NCBI GenBank assembly: GCA_902788035.1 | Contig: CADAIL010000026.1 | Span: forward strand, 1 to 38,402 | Length of the DNA stretch: 38,402 bases | Direction: 5' to 3' | Source: an uncultured Lachnospiraceae bacterium | GTDB taxonomy: Bacteria > Bacillota > Clostridia > Lachnospirales > Lachnospiraceae | In this document: positions 26,263-34,096 of the stretch, in pieces | How positions within the stretch are numbered: the first letter of the stretch is position 1 | How the letters are laid out: each line of letters begins with the position of its first letter | The notes under the pieces: model-generated | Seen by the model: the letters and a program-made list of their open reading frames with translations, nothing else | Told to the model about the DNA's origin: nothing | Databases searched by the model: none | Made by a program: the position numbers and the translations under genes

Positions 26263-26320
26263 GAATTGGGGACGGTTCTTTTCACGCGAGAAATACCACG
26301 TGTAAAGAACCGACCAATTT
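26263..26320. repeat. Palindrome of the GGGACGGTTCTT family
   Basis: AATTGGGGACGGTTCTTTTC and the arm CACGTGTAAAGAACCGACC+AATT form a long imperfect hairpin directly after the RyR gene stop. It may double as its terminator. Confidence 0.65.
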
Positions 26321-26329
26321 CCCCCTATC

Positions 26330-26428
26330 TTTTGAACTGTCGGCCGTGATTGCGGCCGATGACGAACAGGGCTGGCGCAACATTGGCAGCCTCTTATGCT
26401 GAGTGGTGGCGGTCATCAAAGTTCAAAA
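26330..26428. other. Compact nested inverted-repeat element of 99 nt
   Basis: TTTTGAAC at the left end pairs with GTTCAAAA at the right. Inside are a TCGGCCG/CGGCCGA hairpin with a 6-nt loop, TGAC/GTCA, and GGCTG/CAGCC. This could be a structured RNA or a small non-autonomous element. From 26429 to about 26744 I see no gene. Confidence 0.4.
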
Positions 26429-26854
26429 CGCCGCTTCATGACTGCCTGAGTGATTTTGAAGGCAGTTGCTAGCTGTGACATGACCTTTTATCGACTGAAG
26501 GTTGGAATCTGGTTTAGATAAACCATGCGGTCACCGAGCATCAAACTCCATAAAGGTGACTGCTTCTTCACTGTAAATTCAATAGCGTGTTAAGCTGATT
26601 TAACAAAAAACGAGTCAGTGAGACTGCCTATGCGCTTTGATTTGACCCTTATGTAGCACTGTACATGTGTGTTATTTTGCAAGATCGACTGCCGACTTCT
26701 TGATAACAAGGTTCAAACCAGATAATTTACTGAAGGCAACGCTAGTCAAGACCACCAGCTAAGCTGGTGGCTTGTTCTGCCCCTATAAGGGGCTGGTACC
26801 TGCTTGCGCCTGAGGGCGCACTGACGGTCCGCCAGCTGCACCACATTCACAGCG

Positions 26855-26875
26855 GCCCCCTCACGGGGGCTTTTT
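26855..26875 (+). terminator. Terminator inside the IS element
   Basis: GCCCCC TCAC GGGGGC followed by TTTTT on the plus strand, between the tnpA 3' end and the element end. It may shield the element or end an antisense transcript. Confidence 0.7.
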
Positions 26876-26950
26876 CAGTGCTCCCCTCTTCCGGCTCAGC
26901 CCCCTCGGGGCTTGCTGGTTTGCTTTGATTTCCAACTTCCGCTTAAGCGG

Positions 26951-27424
26951 TTATTTCTTGTTTTTCCTCACCGGCTCACCCGTGAACGGGTCAATATACT
27001 CAAATAAACTCATCTGGTCATACTGGACATCTTCTTTTAATTGATTTCGGATATATTCCTTTATTGCAGCAGTATTCTTCCCCACCGTATCAACATAATA
27101 TCCTCTACACCAGAAATGGCGGTTTCCATACTTATACTTCAGGTTGGCATGTCGTTCGAATATCATTAGCGAACTTTTTCCTTTTAGATATCCCACTATT
27201 TCTGATACGGAATATTTCGGTGGTATTCTGACCAACATGTGAATATGATCCGGGCAGCATTCTGCTTCTATTATTTCTATACCCTTTCTTCTACATAATC
27301 CGCCCAGTATTTCTCCTACATCAGCCTTTATTTGCTTATATATCACCAGCCGACGATACTTTGGTGCAAAAACAATATGGTATTTACATTCCCATTTTGT
27401 ATGCGCTAAACTATTTATGTCCAT
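26951..27424 (-). CDS. tnpA: IS200/IS605-family transposase TnpA (Y1 HUH)
   Basis: A 157-residue single-strand transposase. The HUH motif is HIHML (CCPDHIHMLVRIPP), and the catalytic Tyr lies in the HFWCRGYYVDTVG / AAIKEYIRNQ region. YHIVFAPKYRR is the typical N-terminal block. AGGAGG precedes the ATG. The gene looks intact and full length, so the element may be active. Confidence 0.96.
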   Translation of the reverse strand: MDINSLAHTKWECKYHIVFAPKYRRLVIYKQIKADVGEILGGLCRRKGIEIIEAECCPDHIHMLVRIPPKYSVSEIVGYLKGKSSLMIFERHANLKYKYGNRHFWCRGYYVDTVGKNTAAIKEYIRNQLKEDVQYDQMSLFEYIDPFTGEPVRKNKK

Positions 27425-27557
27425 TATTTGGACCTCCTGTGCTATATATTTGTGGTTTGCAGACCTACTTTTATACTAGCACAGGAGCTCTTTCTTTAAT
27501 CTGAAGATCTTTCATCCCCCTGCATAGCAGGGGGTTTATTTTTGTCTGTGACACAAT

Positions 27558-27598
27558 AATATGTAAAATCCGGCAGTTAAGGCCGGATTTTACATATT
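27558..27598. terminator. Strong 17-bp hairpin between the IS element and the DUF4153 gene
   Basis: AATATGTAAAATCCGGC pairs perfectly with GCCGGATTTTACATATT around a 7-nt loop. A terminator in either direction or a palindromic repeat. The remaining 27600-27761 shows no gene. Confidence 0.7.
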
Positions 27599-27761
27599 AG
27601 CGAAAGATGCCACAACTTCATATTGCGAAAGCCCTATTTTATCGTGAAAAACACTAATTCGTGTCTTCACAATCCAATCATCACCCAATTCACTCAAAAT
27701 ACACAGATGTATGGTATTGTGCTGAAAACATAAACCAATCCCTTCGTAAAGGAAAATGCCT

Positions 27762-29495
27762 ATGAATAACGAAGAACAAAATCTTAACTTAGAAGCACCT
27801 GCTGCTTTGCCGGATGATTCTCAGAAAAAAGATAAGAAATCTATCGTAGTAAAACTCAAAAACGCAGTCCTAAGAATTGCCAGTGTCTTCAGAGAGTATC
27901 CAATTACCCTCGGCTCCATCGTGCTCATCGCAGCGATCGGTGCCGTCATAATTGACTGCGATTTCGACACTGAAATGTGTGAAAGAATCATCGTGTTCCT
28001 CGCCGCCCTGTCCGTCCAGACCCTCTTCATTGAGGAGCACTTGAAGGACAGACCGGCACTCAGGATTGCGGGATACGTAATCGCAGCGCTCCTGTCCGCA
28101 TTTTTCCAGTATTTTGAATTTTTCGACAGCGAAGTCTTCCTTGGGATGCCATGGTATAAAGCCAACGAAATTATTACAGATATCTATGTCTCCTATTTCG
28201 CTTGCCTCGGTCTCGCCTCCATCTACCACATGTACCGTCGTCAGGGAGACAGCTTTGAATCCTACTGTCTGAAAACATTCTTTGGCCTCGTTCGGACCAG
28301 CGTAGTCTACGGGCTGTTCGCCGCCGGTCTCGCCATCATCATTCTGATTTTCGACACGCTCATCTTCCACACACACAGCTTCATCGGCAGGGTGGAAATC
28401 TTCCTCGCGGGCGGCATTTATACTCCAGCCATGCTCCTTGTCGTGTCAGGCAAAAAGGGCGGCGTCGGGCGCTTCGCCAAAGCCTGTGTGCTGTACGTGC
28501 TTGAGCCCATGCTGATCCTGGCCATGTCGATCATTTACATTTATATTGTCAAGATATTTGTTACAAATGACATCCCCTCCAACGCCGTCTTCTCCATCAT
28601 CACAAGCTTATTTGCAGCAGGAATGGTGATATGGACGCTGGCATGCGGGATCGGGGAAGACAACATTTTCTGCAAAATCGCAAATATCCTCCCCTTTGTC
28701 TTCATCCCCTGCATCCTTCTGCAGGCATGGAGCGTCTTCATCCGTATCAATGAGTACGGATTTACGCCTTCAAGATATTTCGGAGTTGCACTTGTCATAT
28801 TTGAGTTGATCTATATGGTGCTGTATTTGCTTCAGCGTCTGCTCAAAAAAGAAGCGATTGCCCTGATCCTCTGGGTTGCTGCGCTTGCTGTTGTGACTGC
28901 GCTGCTGGTGCCATTTGCAAATTACACATCCGTCTGCGCACGCTCTCAAATCAAGCGCTTGTCCGAAATCAAGATCACAGAGGAACTCAAAGATTCGGAT
29001 CTAAGCGAGCTCGCCGGCTCTTCCTACAGGGTTCTCGTGAATGACTGCGGCTATCGCGGAAAAGATATTGTCAATCAGACGTTTACCGAAGACGAGCAGA
29101 AAACTCTCAAATCCTGCTACGGTACATCGGAATCCGGTCCCAGGACATATTACCTGAACGGCAGTGATGAGCTCGTGGGCTTTGATGTTTCGAAGTATAA
29201 GACGCTGACTTCCGTTGACGGTAATGGCACCGAGCCGGTTTCTGCCGTCGAACTGTCAGTCGACGGGAAGGTGACGTACACGGCGGACCTGTCAGAGTTC
29301 GTAAAGGAGCTTGAGGAGTTCGGAGCTAAAAAGGCAGCATCCTCGCAGTATGAGCCATTCAATTTGAGCGAGTGCGGTCCGATAGAGCTGGATGAGTATT
29401 ACGATCTTAAGATCACATGGTTCAACGCGGATTATAATGAGGAGACGGGAAAGCTTGAGTATTTGAGTTTAAATGGGTATATGCTTGAGAAATAA
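27762..29495 (+). CDS. DUF4153 integral membrane protein
   Basis: About 577 residues. ATG 27762 is preferred to ATG 27756 because GGAAA then lies at a workable distance. After a charged N-terminus (about 40 residues) come roughly a dozen transmembrane helices to about residue 390, including LGSIVLIAAIGAVII, GLFAAGLAIIILIFDTLIF and EAIALILWVAALAVVTALLVPF. The remaining 190 residues are a soluble, probably external, domain (SYRVLVNDCGYRGKDI; DLKITWFNADYNEETGKLEY). The family has no settled function. No partner gene is adjacent. Confidence 0.82.
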   Translation: MNNEEQNLNLEAPAALPDDSQKKDKKSIVVKLKNAVLRIASVFREYPITLGSIVLIAAIGAVIIDCDFDTEMCERIIVFLAALSVQTLFIEEHLKDRPALRIAGYVIAALLSAFFQYFEFFDSEVFLGMPWYKANEIITDIYVSYFACLGLASIYHMYRRQGDSFESYCLKTFFGLVRTSVVYGLFAAGLAIIILIFDTLIFHTHSFIGRVEIFLAGGIYTPAMLLVVSGKKGGVGRFAKACVLYVLEPMLILAMSIIYIYIVKIFVTNDIPSNAVFSIITSLFAAGMVIWTLACGIGEDNIFCKIANILPFVFIPCILLQAWSVFIRINEYGFTPSRYFGVALVIFELIYMVLYLLQRLLKKEAIALILWVAALAVVTALLVPFANYTSVCARSQIKRLSEIKITEELKDSDLSELAGSSYRVLVNDCGYRGKDIVNQTFTEDEQKTLKSCYGTSESGPRTYYLNGSDELVGFDVSKYKTLTSVDGNGTEPVSAVELSVDGKVTYTADLSEFVKELEEFGAKKAASSQYEPFNLSECGPIELDEYYDLKITWFNADYNEETGKLEYLSLNGYMLEK

Positions 29496-29624
29496 GGTGG
29501 ATTCTTATAAAAATTCATAATAATCTGCTGTCTGTGTTGAGGGTGGGCACATGTGCTTGAATTATTTATCTTTCAATGTCCGCCGCATAACATGCAGTCA
29601 ACAGGGCTGGTCTAGCTGATTTTA

Positions 29625-29685
29625 CAGAGGCAACTGATTCTGGATATCTTGAGGAATTAGTTGCCTTTGATTTTGGGCGAGCTAA
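29625..29685. repeat. Palindromic repeat, copy 1 (AGGCAACT family)
   Basis: AGGCAACTGATTC pairs with GAATTAGTTGCCT (12 paired positions with one wobble). About 60 bp match 32931-32991 in direct orientation. Confidence 0.8.
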
Positions 29686-29999
29686 TCTTTTATTACTCTT
29701 ACTCGCCATTTGATTTTGGCTGAAATTATGCTATTATAAAATAGTGCTTTGATAAAAGGATGCTGCAATTAGAGCGCACCTGTCAGAAGGATGATGTTGT
29801 GGATCTTATGCGGAGAGCGAGGTCGTTGTATCTGGTTTTGCGCAGATGGGTCTGTCCGGATAGTTGGATGAGAGCTGTGGTTCATGTTTTGAACCTGGGG
29901 CATTCAACAGAAGGAAGCAGCATTCTGAGCTGCGGCTATACGTATTTTAATGAAAAGCGTGCCCCGATTAGTCTGTCCATTTTTAAAAATCGAGGCACA

Positions 30000-30125
30000 A
30001 ATATGAACAAATTGTAAACAGTCAGAAACTCAGATGAATATCCGCTATTATCTAAATATTCAGAAAAATACCCCGAAAATCGAGGCTGAAAAGCCGCATA
30101 AAATCAACAAATTTTGAGGGGTAGG
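30000..30125 (+). promoter_or_regulatory. Probable CRISPR leader
   Basis: A/T-rich, gene-free stretch directly before the first repeat. The leader side is inferred from decay of repeats at the other end and from two linked variants shared by the first two repeats. No promoter boxes are assigned. Confidence 0.5.
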
Positions 30126-30533
30126 GTAGAAATGATGACTGCACGTTCTAGGGCATTGACACCTGCTCCGGGGCATACTCGCCGATGATGGCGACCTGGA
30201 ACGTAGAAATGATGACTGCACGTTCTAGGGCATTGACACCTCCCAGTCGGCATTCTTGATGGTCTTCTCGACCTCGTAGAAATGATGATTGCCCGTTCTA
30301 GGGCATTGACACATCCCTCACCGTAAACGTACTCGTCTGACGGGAGAGTAGAAATGATGATTGCCCGTTCTAGGGCATTGACACCGCCATGACATCACTG
30401 GGCGTCAGGTCTCCGTTCTTGTAGAAATGATGATTGCCCGTTCTAGGGCATTGACACCCCCTTGAACCGGAAGGATCCCTGCGGAGTCTCTTCCAGGTAG
30501 AAATGATGATTGCCCGTTCTAGGGCATTGACAC
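30126..30533 (+). CRISPR. CRISPR array, six 37-nt repeats, no cas genes in window
   Basis: Repeats at 30126, 30203, 30276, 30348, 30421 and 30497, each 37 nt, beginning GTAGAAATGATGA and ending GGGCATTGACAC. A TGCCC/GGGCA stem (5 bp) surrounds GTTCTA. Repeats 1 and 2 carry two shared changes (GACTGCAC for GATTGCCC). Full spacers are 40, 36, 35, 36 and 39 nt; a sixth of 34 nt precedes a decayed repeat. The subtype cannot be fixed without cas genes. The stem-loop with a short 3' tail resembles some Lachnospiraceae type VI-A repeats; type III is also possible. Recognition is secure, subtype is not. Confidence 0.95.
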
Positions 30534-30567
30534 AAGAAATCACAGATAATAGCCTTCTCTTCATCGC

Positions 30568-30645
30568 ATAGAAATGCTATCCGTCCCTCTGATAACATCA
30601 GCAACAAAACCACTGGACATCGGACCCGATTTATATAGAAACGAT
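30568..30645 (+). CRISPR. Decayed repeats at the leader-distal end of the array
   Basis: ATAGAAATG at 30568 and ATAGAAACGATG at 30635 match the first bases of the repeat and lie about 67-71 nt apart, near the array period; the rest of each repeat is lost. They mark the old end of the array. Confidence 0.5.
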
Positions 30646-30747
30646 GTTTTCCACACTGAAAGATTCTTATCATATTTCCGGCACCGCGGCTTAGCACACC
30701 CATTCTTTTCCATACGTTCCACAAGCAGCCCTCAGTCAGAAAGCATC

Positions 30748-30779
30748 AAAAAACGCTCCGTCACGGAGCGTTCTTTTTT
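30748..30779. terminator. Terminator downstream of the CRISPR array
   Basis: AACGCTCCG TCA CGGAGCGTT with an A-run before and TTCTTTTTT after. It fits an end of the array transcript. From 30780 to 31130 no gene is seen. Confidence 0.8.
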
Positions 30780-31145
30780 ACAACCATTAATTAGGCGGAC
30801 CGGTGTTGTGCACTCGATGCGAGTCTTTAAGCATGAAACAAAGCAACTTTACGCCAGCCCAACACCGGATATAAAGTGCTAGATACAGGCAATGACGCCA
30901 GTCGAATGGTTGGACACGCCCCATCCTCGATCATATTCGAAAAATCCTATTATCGATTCATTTGTTTCAATCCTCTTCCTCATATCTTTCCATTCATTTT
31001 GCAGATTTATTTTGCAACAATGGTGGGGATTATTCAAATGTCCTTTCGCACACATTTGCATCTCACCCCTTTTTACGGTAACATGGAAGTGTGATGGTCT
31101 CACCACACAGCTGCTGCCACTCTTCCATTCGCCAGGAGGTCTCCC

Positions 31146-32903
31146 ATGAAAGAAAAAGGTTATGTCATCGGCTGCCCCAATCCGCACAGCGTCGCGGAAT
31201 TGATTGTCGGAAAACGCATCGACTGGTCCAAGCAGAAAGACGAGTTCGAAACACTGGCTGACTGCTTCGGCATCACTAAGGAAGGTTATCTGAGCGACGA
31301 GTCTCCCCTCTTCTCGCCGAAGACCGTCAGGGATGACAGCGGCACTGTGTACACGTTCACGGATGAAGAGATGCAGGAGCGTCTTGTAGATTTCATGGAG
31401 AAGTATGCGAGACCGGAAAAAGTTACGAGAAAGAGAACTACTAAAGCGCTCACCAGAGACTTGAGAAGGCCCAGCGCTATTGCAAATGTCCCCCACCCAG
31501 AATCCCAGCCATCTCCCGTCGCAGGAACTGAGGAGCTCCAAGATGCTTCCGGCATAGAATCTGAGCCCCAAACATCTTCTACCACTGGAACCGATGAACC
31601 CACGCAATCCCAATCAATCCCTACCAGTATGGCCGGAGAACTCACACAATCCCAGAAGACTCCTGCCAGCAAGACCAGCGAACTCACTCAAGCCGAAAAG
31701 CGGACCCGCACCCTCGACTTCCTTTTGAATACAGACAAGTCAAATAACAAACCTGCCAAAGCACCTCTGTCGCCGAGGATAGCCAGGAAGCCGTTCTCGG
31801 AGAAGCCGAATGAGAACAATGAATCTTGTCTGCCAGGCGGAATGAAGCCGAACGCTTATGACCCACCCTATCAGCCCGACGGCATGGAATGGAGAGACAA
31901 GGGATATTTCTTTAATGAGACAGCGCGGTTTACGGACATTTGCCAAAAAAGCATCGGCGACTGCTACTTCCTCTCCGCTCTGTGCTCAGTTGCGTTCGTC
32001 GACTCGTTCCGAATAAAAAACACGACCGAGATGCGATACAAGTACATTGATGGCGCACGCGAGGAGACGCCATGGCACCGCATTGAGTTCTATGTCCCGG
32101 AAAAGCCAGTCGAGGAGGGAATCACCTGGTGGAAGGACAAGAAAAAGACAGTTCAGTCCATCGTCGTGTCCGAGGAGATCCTGGTCTCCTCTTCGAGCGG
32201 ACGCAATTACGGCGCGTGCGGTCCAAAAGAGCTGGTCAAGAAGACAAGTTCAAATAAATCCGAAGCCGACGCCTGCTGGCCCGCCGTTTACGAAAAGGCC
32301 TACGCAAAGTTCCTTGAGGGAACATCCAGCGATTACCCTGACATGAGCAAGACTTCTCATATCTGGTGCGGCTACTCCAGAGACACGCTGAAGCAAATCC
32401 TCCACACTGAGGAAGTCGAGGCCAAGATGCTTAAGTTTCTCAGCATTGATGAGGTCCTTGAGATCTGCCGGGCTGCCTACTGCCACCCCACGTGCGCATC
32501 GATTTATGAATATATTAGAATCAACTCAAAAAAGAAGGAGACGCACTACTCTGAGGCAGGGACAAAGAGCTATTATGAGGAGAATCTAGGGCTGTTCATA
32601 GGGCATGAATACTCTCTGCTCGACTGCACAGTCATCGATGGCACGACCTATGTTGTTCTTAGGAATCCGCATGGTAGTAATTTGCAGTCTCTGAAAAAGA
32701 ATCCAAAGGTTTATCATGACAGCTGGGGCTACGACTACGGCGAGCACTGGGACAGCAAGTACAAGGGCTCCACATACCGCTATAAAGGTCTGTCCGGCAA
32801 CGATGACCCGAATGCTTCCAATGGTATCTTCCTGCTTGAGATCAATGAATTTAAGCGGGTTTTCAGTGATATCACTTACTATACAGGGACAGAGTTTGTG
32901 TGA
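31146..32903 (+). CDS. Calpain-like (C2 family) cysteine protease
   Basis: A 585-residue protein with AGGAGG before the ATG. Residues 1-95 are an unassigned domain. Residues 95-225 are a low-complexity Ser/Thr/Gln linker with ELTQSQKTPAS/ELTQAEKR repeats. From about 235 a calpain catalytic core follows: QKSIGDCYFLSAL with Cys273, GHEYSLLD with His487 and LRNPHG with Asn507. The triad is complete. No signal peptide or membrane segment is seen, so it probably acts inside the cell or is exported by another route. Calpains are typically eukaryotic and patchy in bacteria. No maturation or immunity partner is adjacent. Confidence 0.9.
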   Translation: MKEKGYVIGCPNPHSVAELIVGKRIDWSKQKDEFETLADCFGITKEGYLSDESPLFSPKTVRDDSGTVYTFTDEEMQERLVDFMEKYARPEKVTRKRTTKALTRDLRRPSAIANVPHPESQPSPVAGTEELQDASGIESEPQTSSTTGTDEPTQSQSIPTSMAGELTQSQKTPASKTSELTQAEKRTRTLDFLLNTDKSNNKPAKAPLSPRIARKPFSEKPNENNESCLPGGMKPNAYDPPYQPDGMEWRDKGYFFNETARFTDICQKSIGDCYFLSALCSVAFVDSFRIKNTTEMRYKYIDGAREETPWHRIEFYVPEKPVEEGITWWKDKKKTVQSIVVSEEILVSSSSGRNYGACGPKELVKKTSSNKSEADACWPAVYEKAYAKFLEGTSSDYPDMSKTSHIWCGYSRDTLKQILHTEEVEAKMLKFLSIDEVLEICRAAYCHPTCASIYEYIRINSKKKETHYSEAGTKSYYEENLGLFIGHEYSLLDCTVIDGTTYVVLRNPHGSNLQSLKKNPKVYHDSWGYDYGEHWDSKYKGSTYRYKGLSGNDDPNASNGIFLLEINEFKRVFSDITYYTGTEFV

Positions 32904-32930
32904 GAGCGGGCTGCGGTTGCGGATGAATTT

Positions 32931-32991
32931 CAGAGGCAACTGATTCTGGATTTCTCGAGGAATTTGCTGCCTTCGGTTTTGGGCGAATTCT
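32931..32991. repeat. Palindromic repeat, copy 2 (AGGCAACT family)
   Basis: Matches 29625-29685 over about 60 bp. It merges at 32966 into the 73-bp array that follows. Confidence 0.8.
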
Positions 32992-33452
32992 TCGCATCAA
33001 CGCCGGTGGCAGCAAATTCTTGATTCTTGGGCTTGTTTGCTGCCTTTGACCGAGGCCTGTTTCTCCGGGATTTCGCCAAAGGCAGCAATATCCTGCTTCT
33101 GAGGCAATTTTGCTGCCTTTGACCGTGGTGAATTTCTCTAGGACTTCGGCAGAGGCAGCAATATCCTGCTTCTAAGACAATTTTGCTGCCTTTGACCGAA
33201 GCCTGTTTCTCCGGGACTTCGCCAAAGGCAGCAATATCCTGCTTCTGAGGCAATTTTGCTGCCTTTGACCGTGGTGAATTTCTCCAGGACTTCGGCAGAG
33301 GCAGCAATATCCTGCTTCTAAAACAATTTTGCTGCCTTTGACCGAGACCTGTTTCTCCGGGACTTTGCCAAAGGCAGCAATATCCTGCTTCTGAGGCAAT
33401 ATTGCTGCCTTTGACCGTGGTGAATTTCTCCGGGACTTCGCCAAAGGCAGCC
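32966..33452. repeat. 73-bp tandem array of alternating A/B units
   Basis: GCTGCC starts at 32966, 33039, 33112, 33185, 33258, 33331 and 33404, exactly 73 bp apart. Units alternate in type: CCGAGGCCTG-like (33039, 33185, 33331) and CCGTGGTGAA (33112, 33258, 33404), giving a 146-bp higher-order period. The first unit is diverged and B-like. Each has a 10-bp stem (GCTGCCTTTG/CAAAGGCAGC) and a competing stem with the next unit (GGCAGCAA/TTGCTGCC). 73 is not a multiple of three, so it is not protein repeats. Confidence 0.93.
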
Positions 33453-33462
33453 TCCAGCCATC

Positions 33463-33921
33463 TTATGAAGCTCTCTGCATCCAGGCCACAAACAGTGTGT
33501 CATATACATACATATTGGCCGCGCCCTGCTCCAGATATATCGAACTGTCGCCGCCCAGCATCTCTACCGCAAACGCTGCCACCGCGCGCGAACGCGACTG
33601 TCCCGCAAAACAGTGGACGAGCAGAGTCTCTACATCTCTGTTCTTCTCAATAAAATCGATGATCTGCCGCGCCATCTCATCCGAAAACAGGACAGCACCC
33701 TCCACCTCACGCGTAATATCGTCAAAGTACAGCGTGAGCACGTCCTTGCAGAACTCATTTTTTGCAAATGTAAATCCAAACCCGCCGGTATGTGTATCCT
33801 GAATGGAAATCACGGCATACGTATCAGACAGCTCCACCAGCTCTCTAAGCCCCGCCGGGTAATAGTGCTGCAGAACATAATCGAATGCATCAAATACCGA
33901 TTTTAAAAGAACCTGCTTCAT
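33463..33921 (-). CDS. Tyrosine/dual-specificity phosphatase-like protein
   Basis: About 152 residues. The start is ATG 33921 (MKQVLLKSVF), after GAGGGG. The Cx5R signature reads HCFAGQSRSRAV with Cys104 and Arg110, so the catalytic loop looks intact. The general-acid Asp of the family is not certain; VISIQD and FDDI are candidates. It is cytosolic, and its target is unknown. It runs convergent to the calpain gene, with the 73-bp array between them. Confidence 0.85.
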   Translation of the reverse strand: MKQVLLKSVFDAFDYVLQHYYPAGLRELVELSDTYAVISIQDTHTGGFGFTFAKNEFCKDVLTLYFDDITREVEGAVLFSDEMARQIIDFIEKNRDVETLLVHCFAGQSRSRAVAAFAVEMLGGDSSIYLEQGAANMYVYDTLFVAWMQRAS

Positions 33922-34096
33922 ATTCCCCTCATTCAGTACAGCTGCGCAGGAAACCCGACCATTCACCCGATGCGGCTGTCCTCATAATAATTCTCCGCTC
34001 AGAAAGACTCACATTATGATCAGCATAAGCTCCTGCTTTGACTTCTTTTACTATCTGCTCAAAATATGATACGTACTTAAAGGATCAGGCACGTTC

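Larger units (their letters stand above)
26745..27541 (-). mobile_element. IS200/IS605-group insertion element, tnpA only
   Basis: A single Y1 transposase gene flanked by subterminal hairpins: CCACCAGC/GCTGGTGG at 26753-26771 (3' side) and CCCCCTGC/GCAGGGGG at 27516-27534 (5' side). There is no tnpB. Exact ends are not fixed, since this group makes no target duplication. The boundaries given are approximate. Confidence 0.8.
29496..30125. other. Non-coding stretch before the CRISPR array
   Basis: No supported gene. It contains a palindrome at 29628-29666 and a hairpin GTGCC-CGATT/AATCG-GGCAC around 29960-29999. A possible 85-codon frame from 29760 lacks a spaced ribosome binding site and is not called. 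The final 125 nt are A/T-rich. Confidence 0.5.

Noticed and set aside
26745..27541. Hidden tnpB or guide-RNA gene within the IS200 element
   Set aside because: No RuvC-like frame is present, and the non-coding parts are short hairpins only.
29760..30017. 85-codon plus-strand frame before the CRISPR array
   Set aside because: AAAAGG touches the ATG with no spacing, there is no family resemblance, and a hairpin lies within it.
30126..30533. Type V-A (Cas12a) assignment because the reverse repeat ends in ATTTCTAC
   Set aside because: The Cas12a handle needs TCTAC-loop-GTAGA pairing, which this repeat lacks.
30370..30724. Minus-strand frames across CRISPR repeats
   Set aside because: The repeats are plainly CRISPR; openness of these frames comes from the spacers and is used as a strand clue, not a gene.
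30879..31613. 244-codon minus-strand frame overlapping the calpain start
   Set aside because: It covers the well-supported calpain start and ribosome site and shows no domain.
32930..33509. Three overlapping minus-strand frames in the 73-bp array
   Set aside because: 73 is not a multiple of three, so the same repeat is read in different frames; these are by-products of the repeat.
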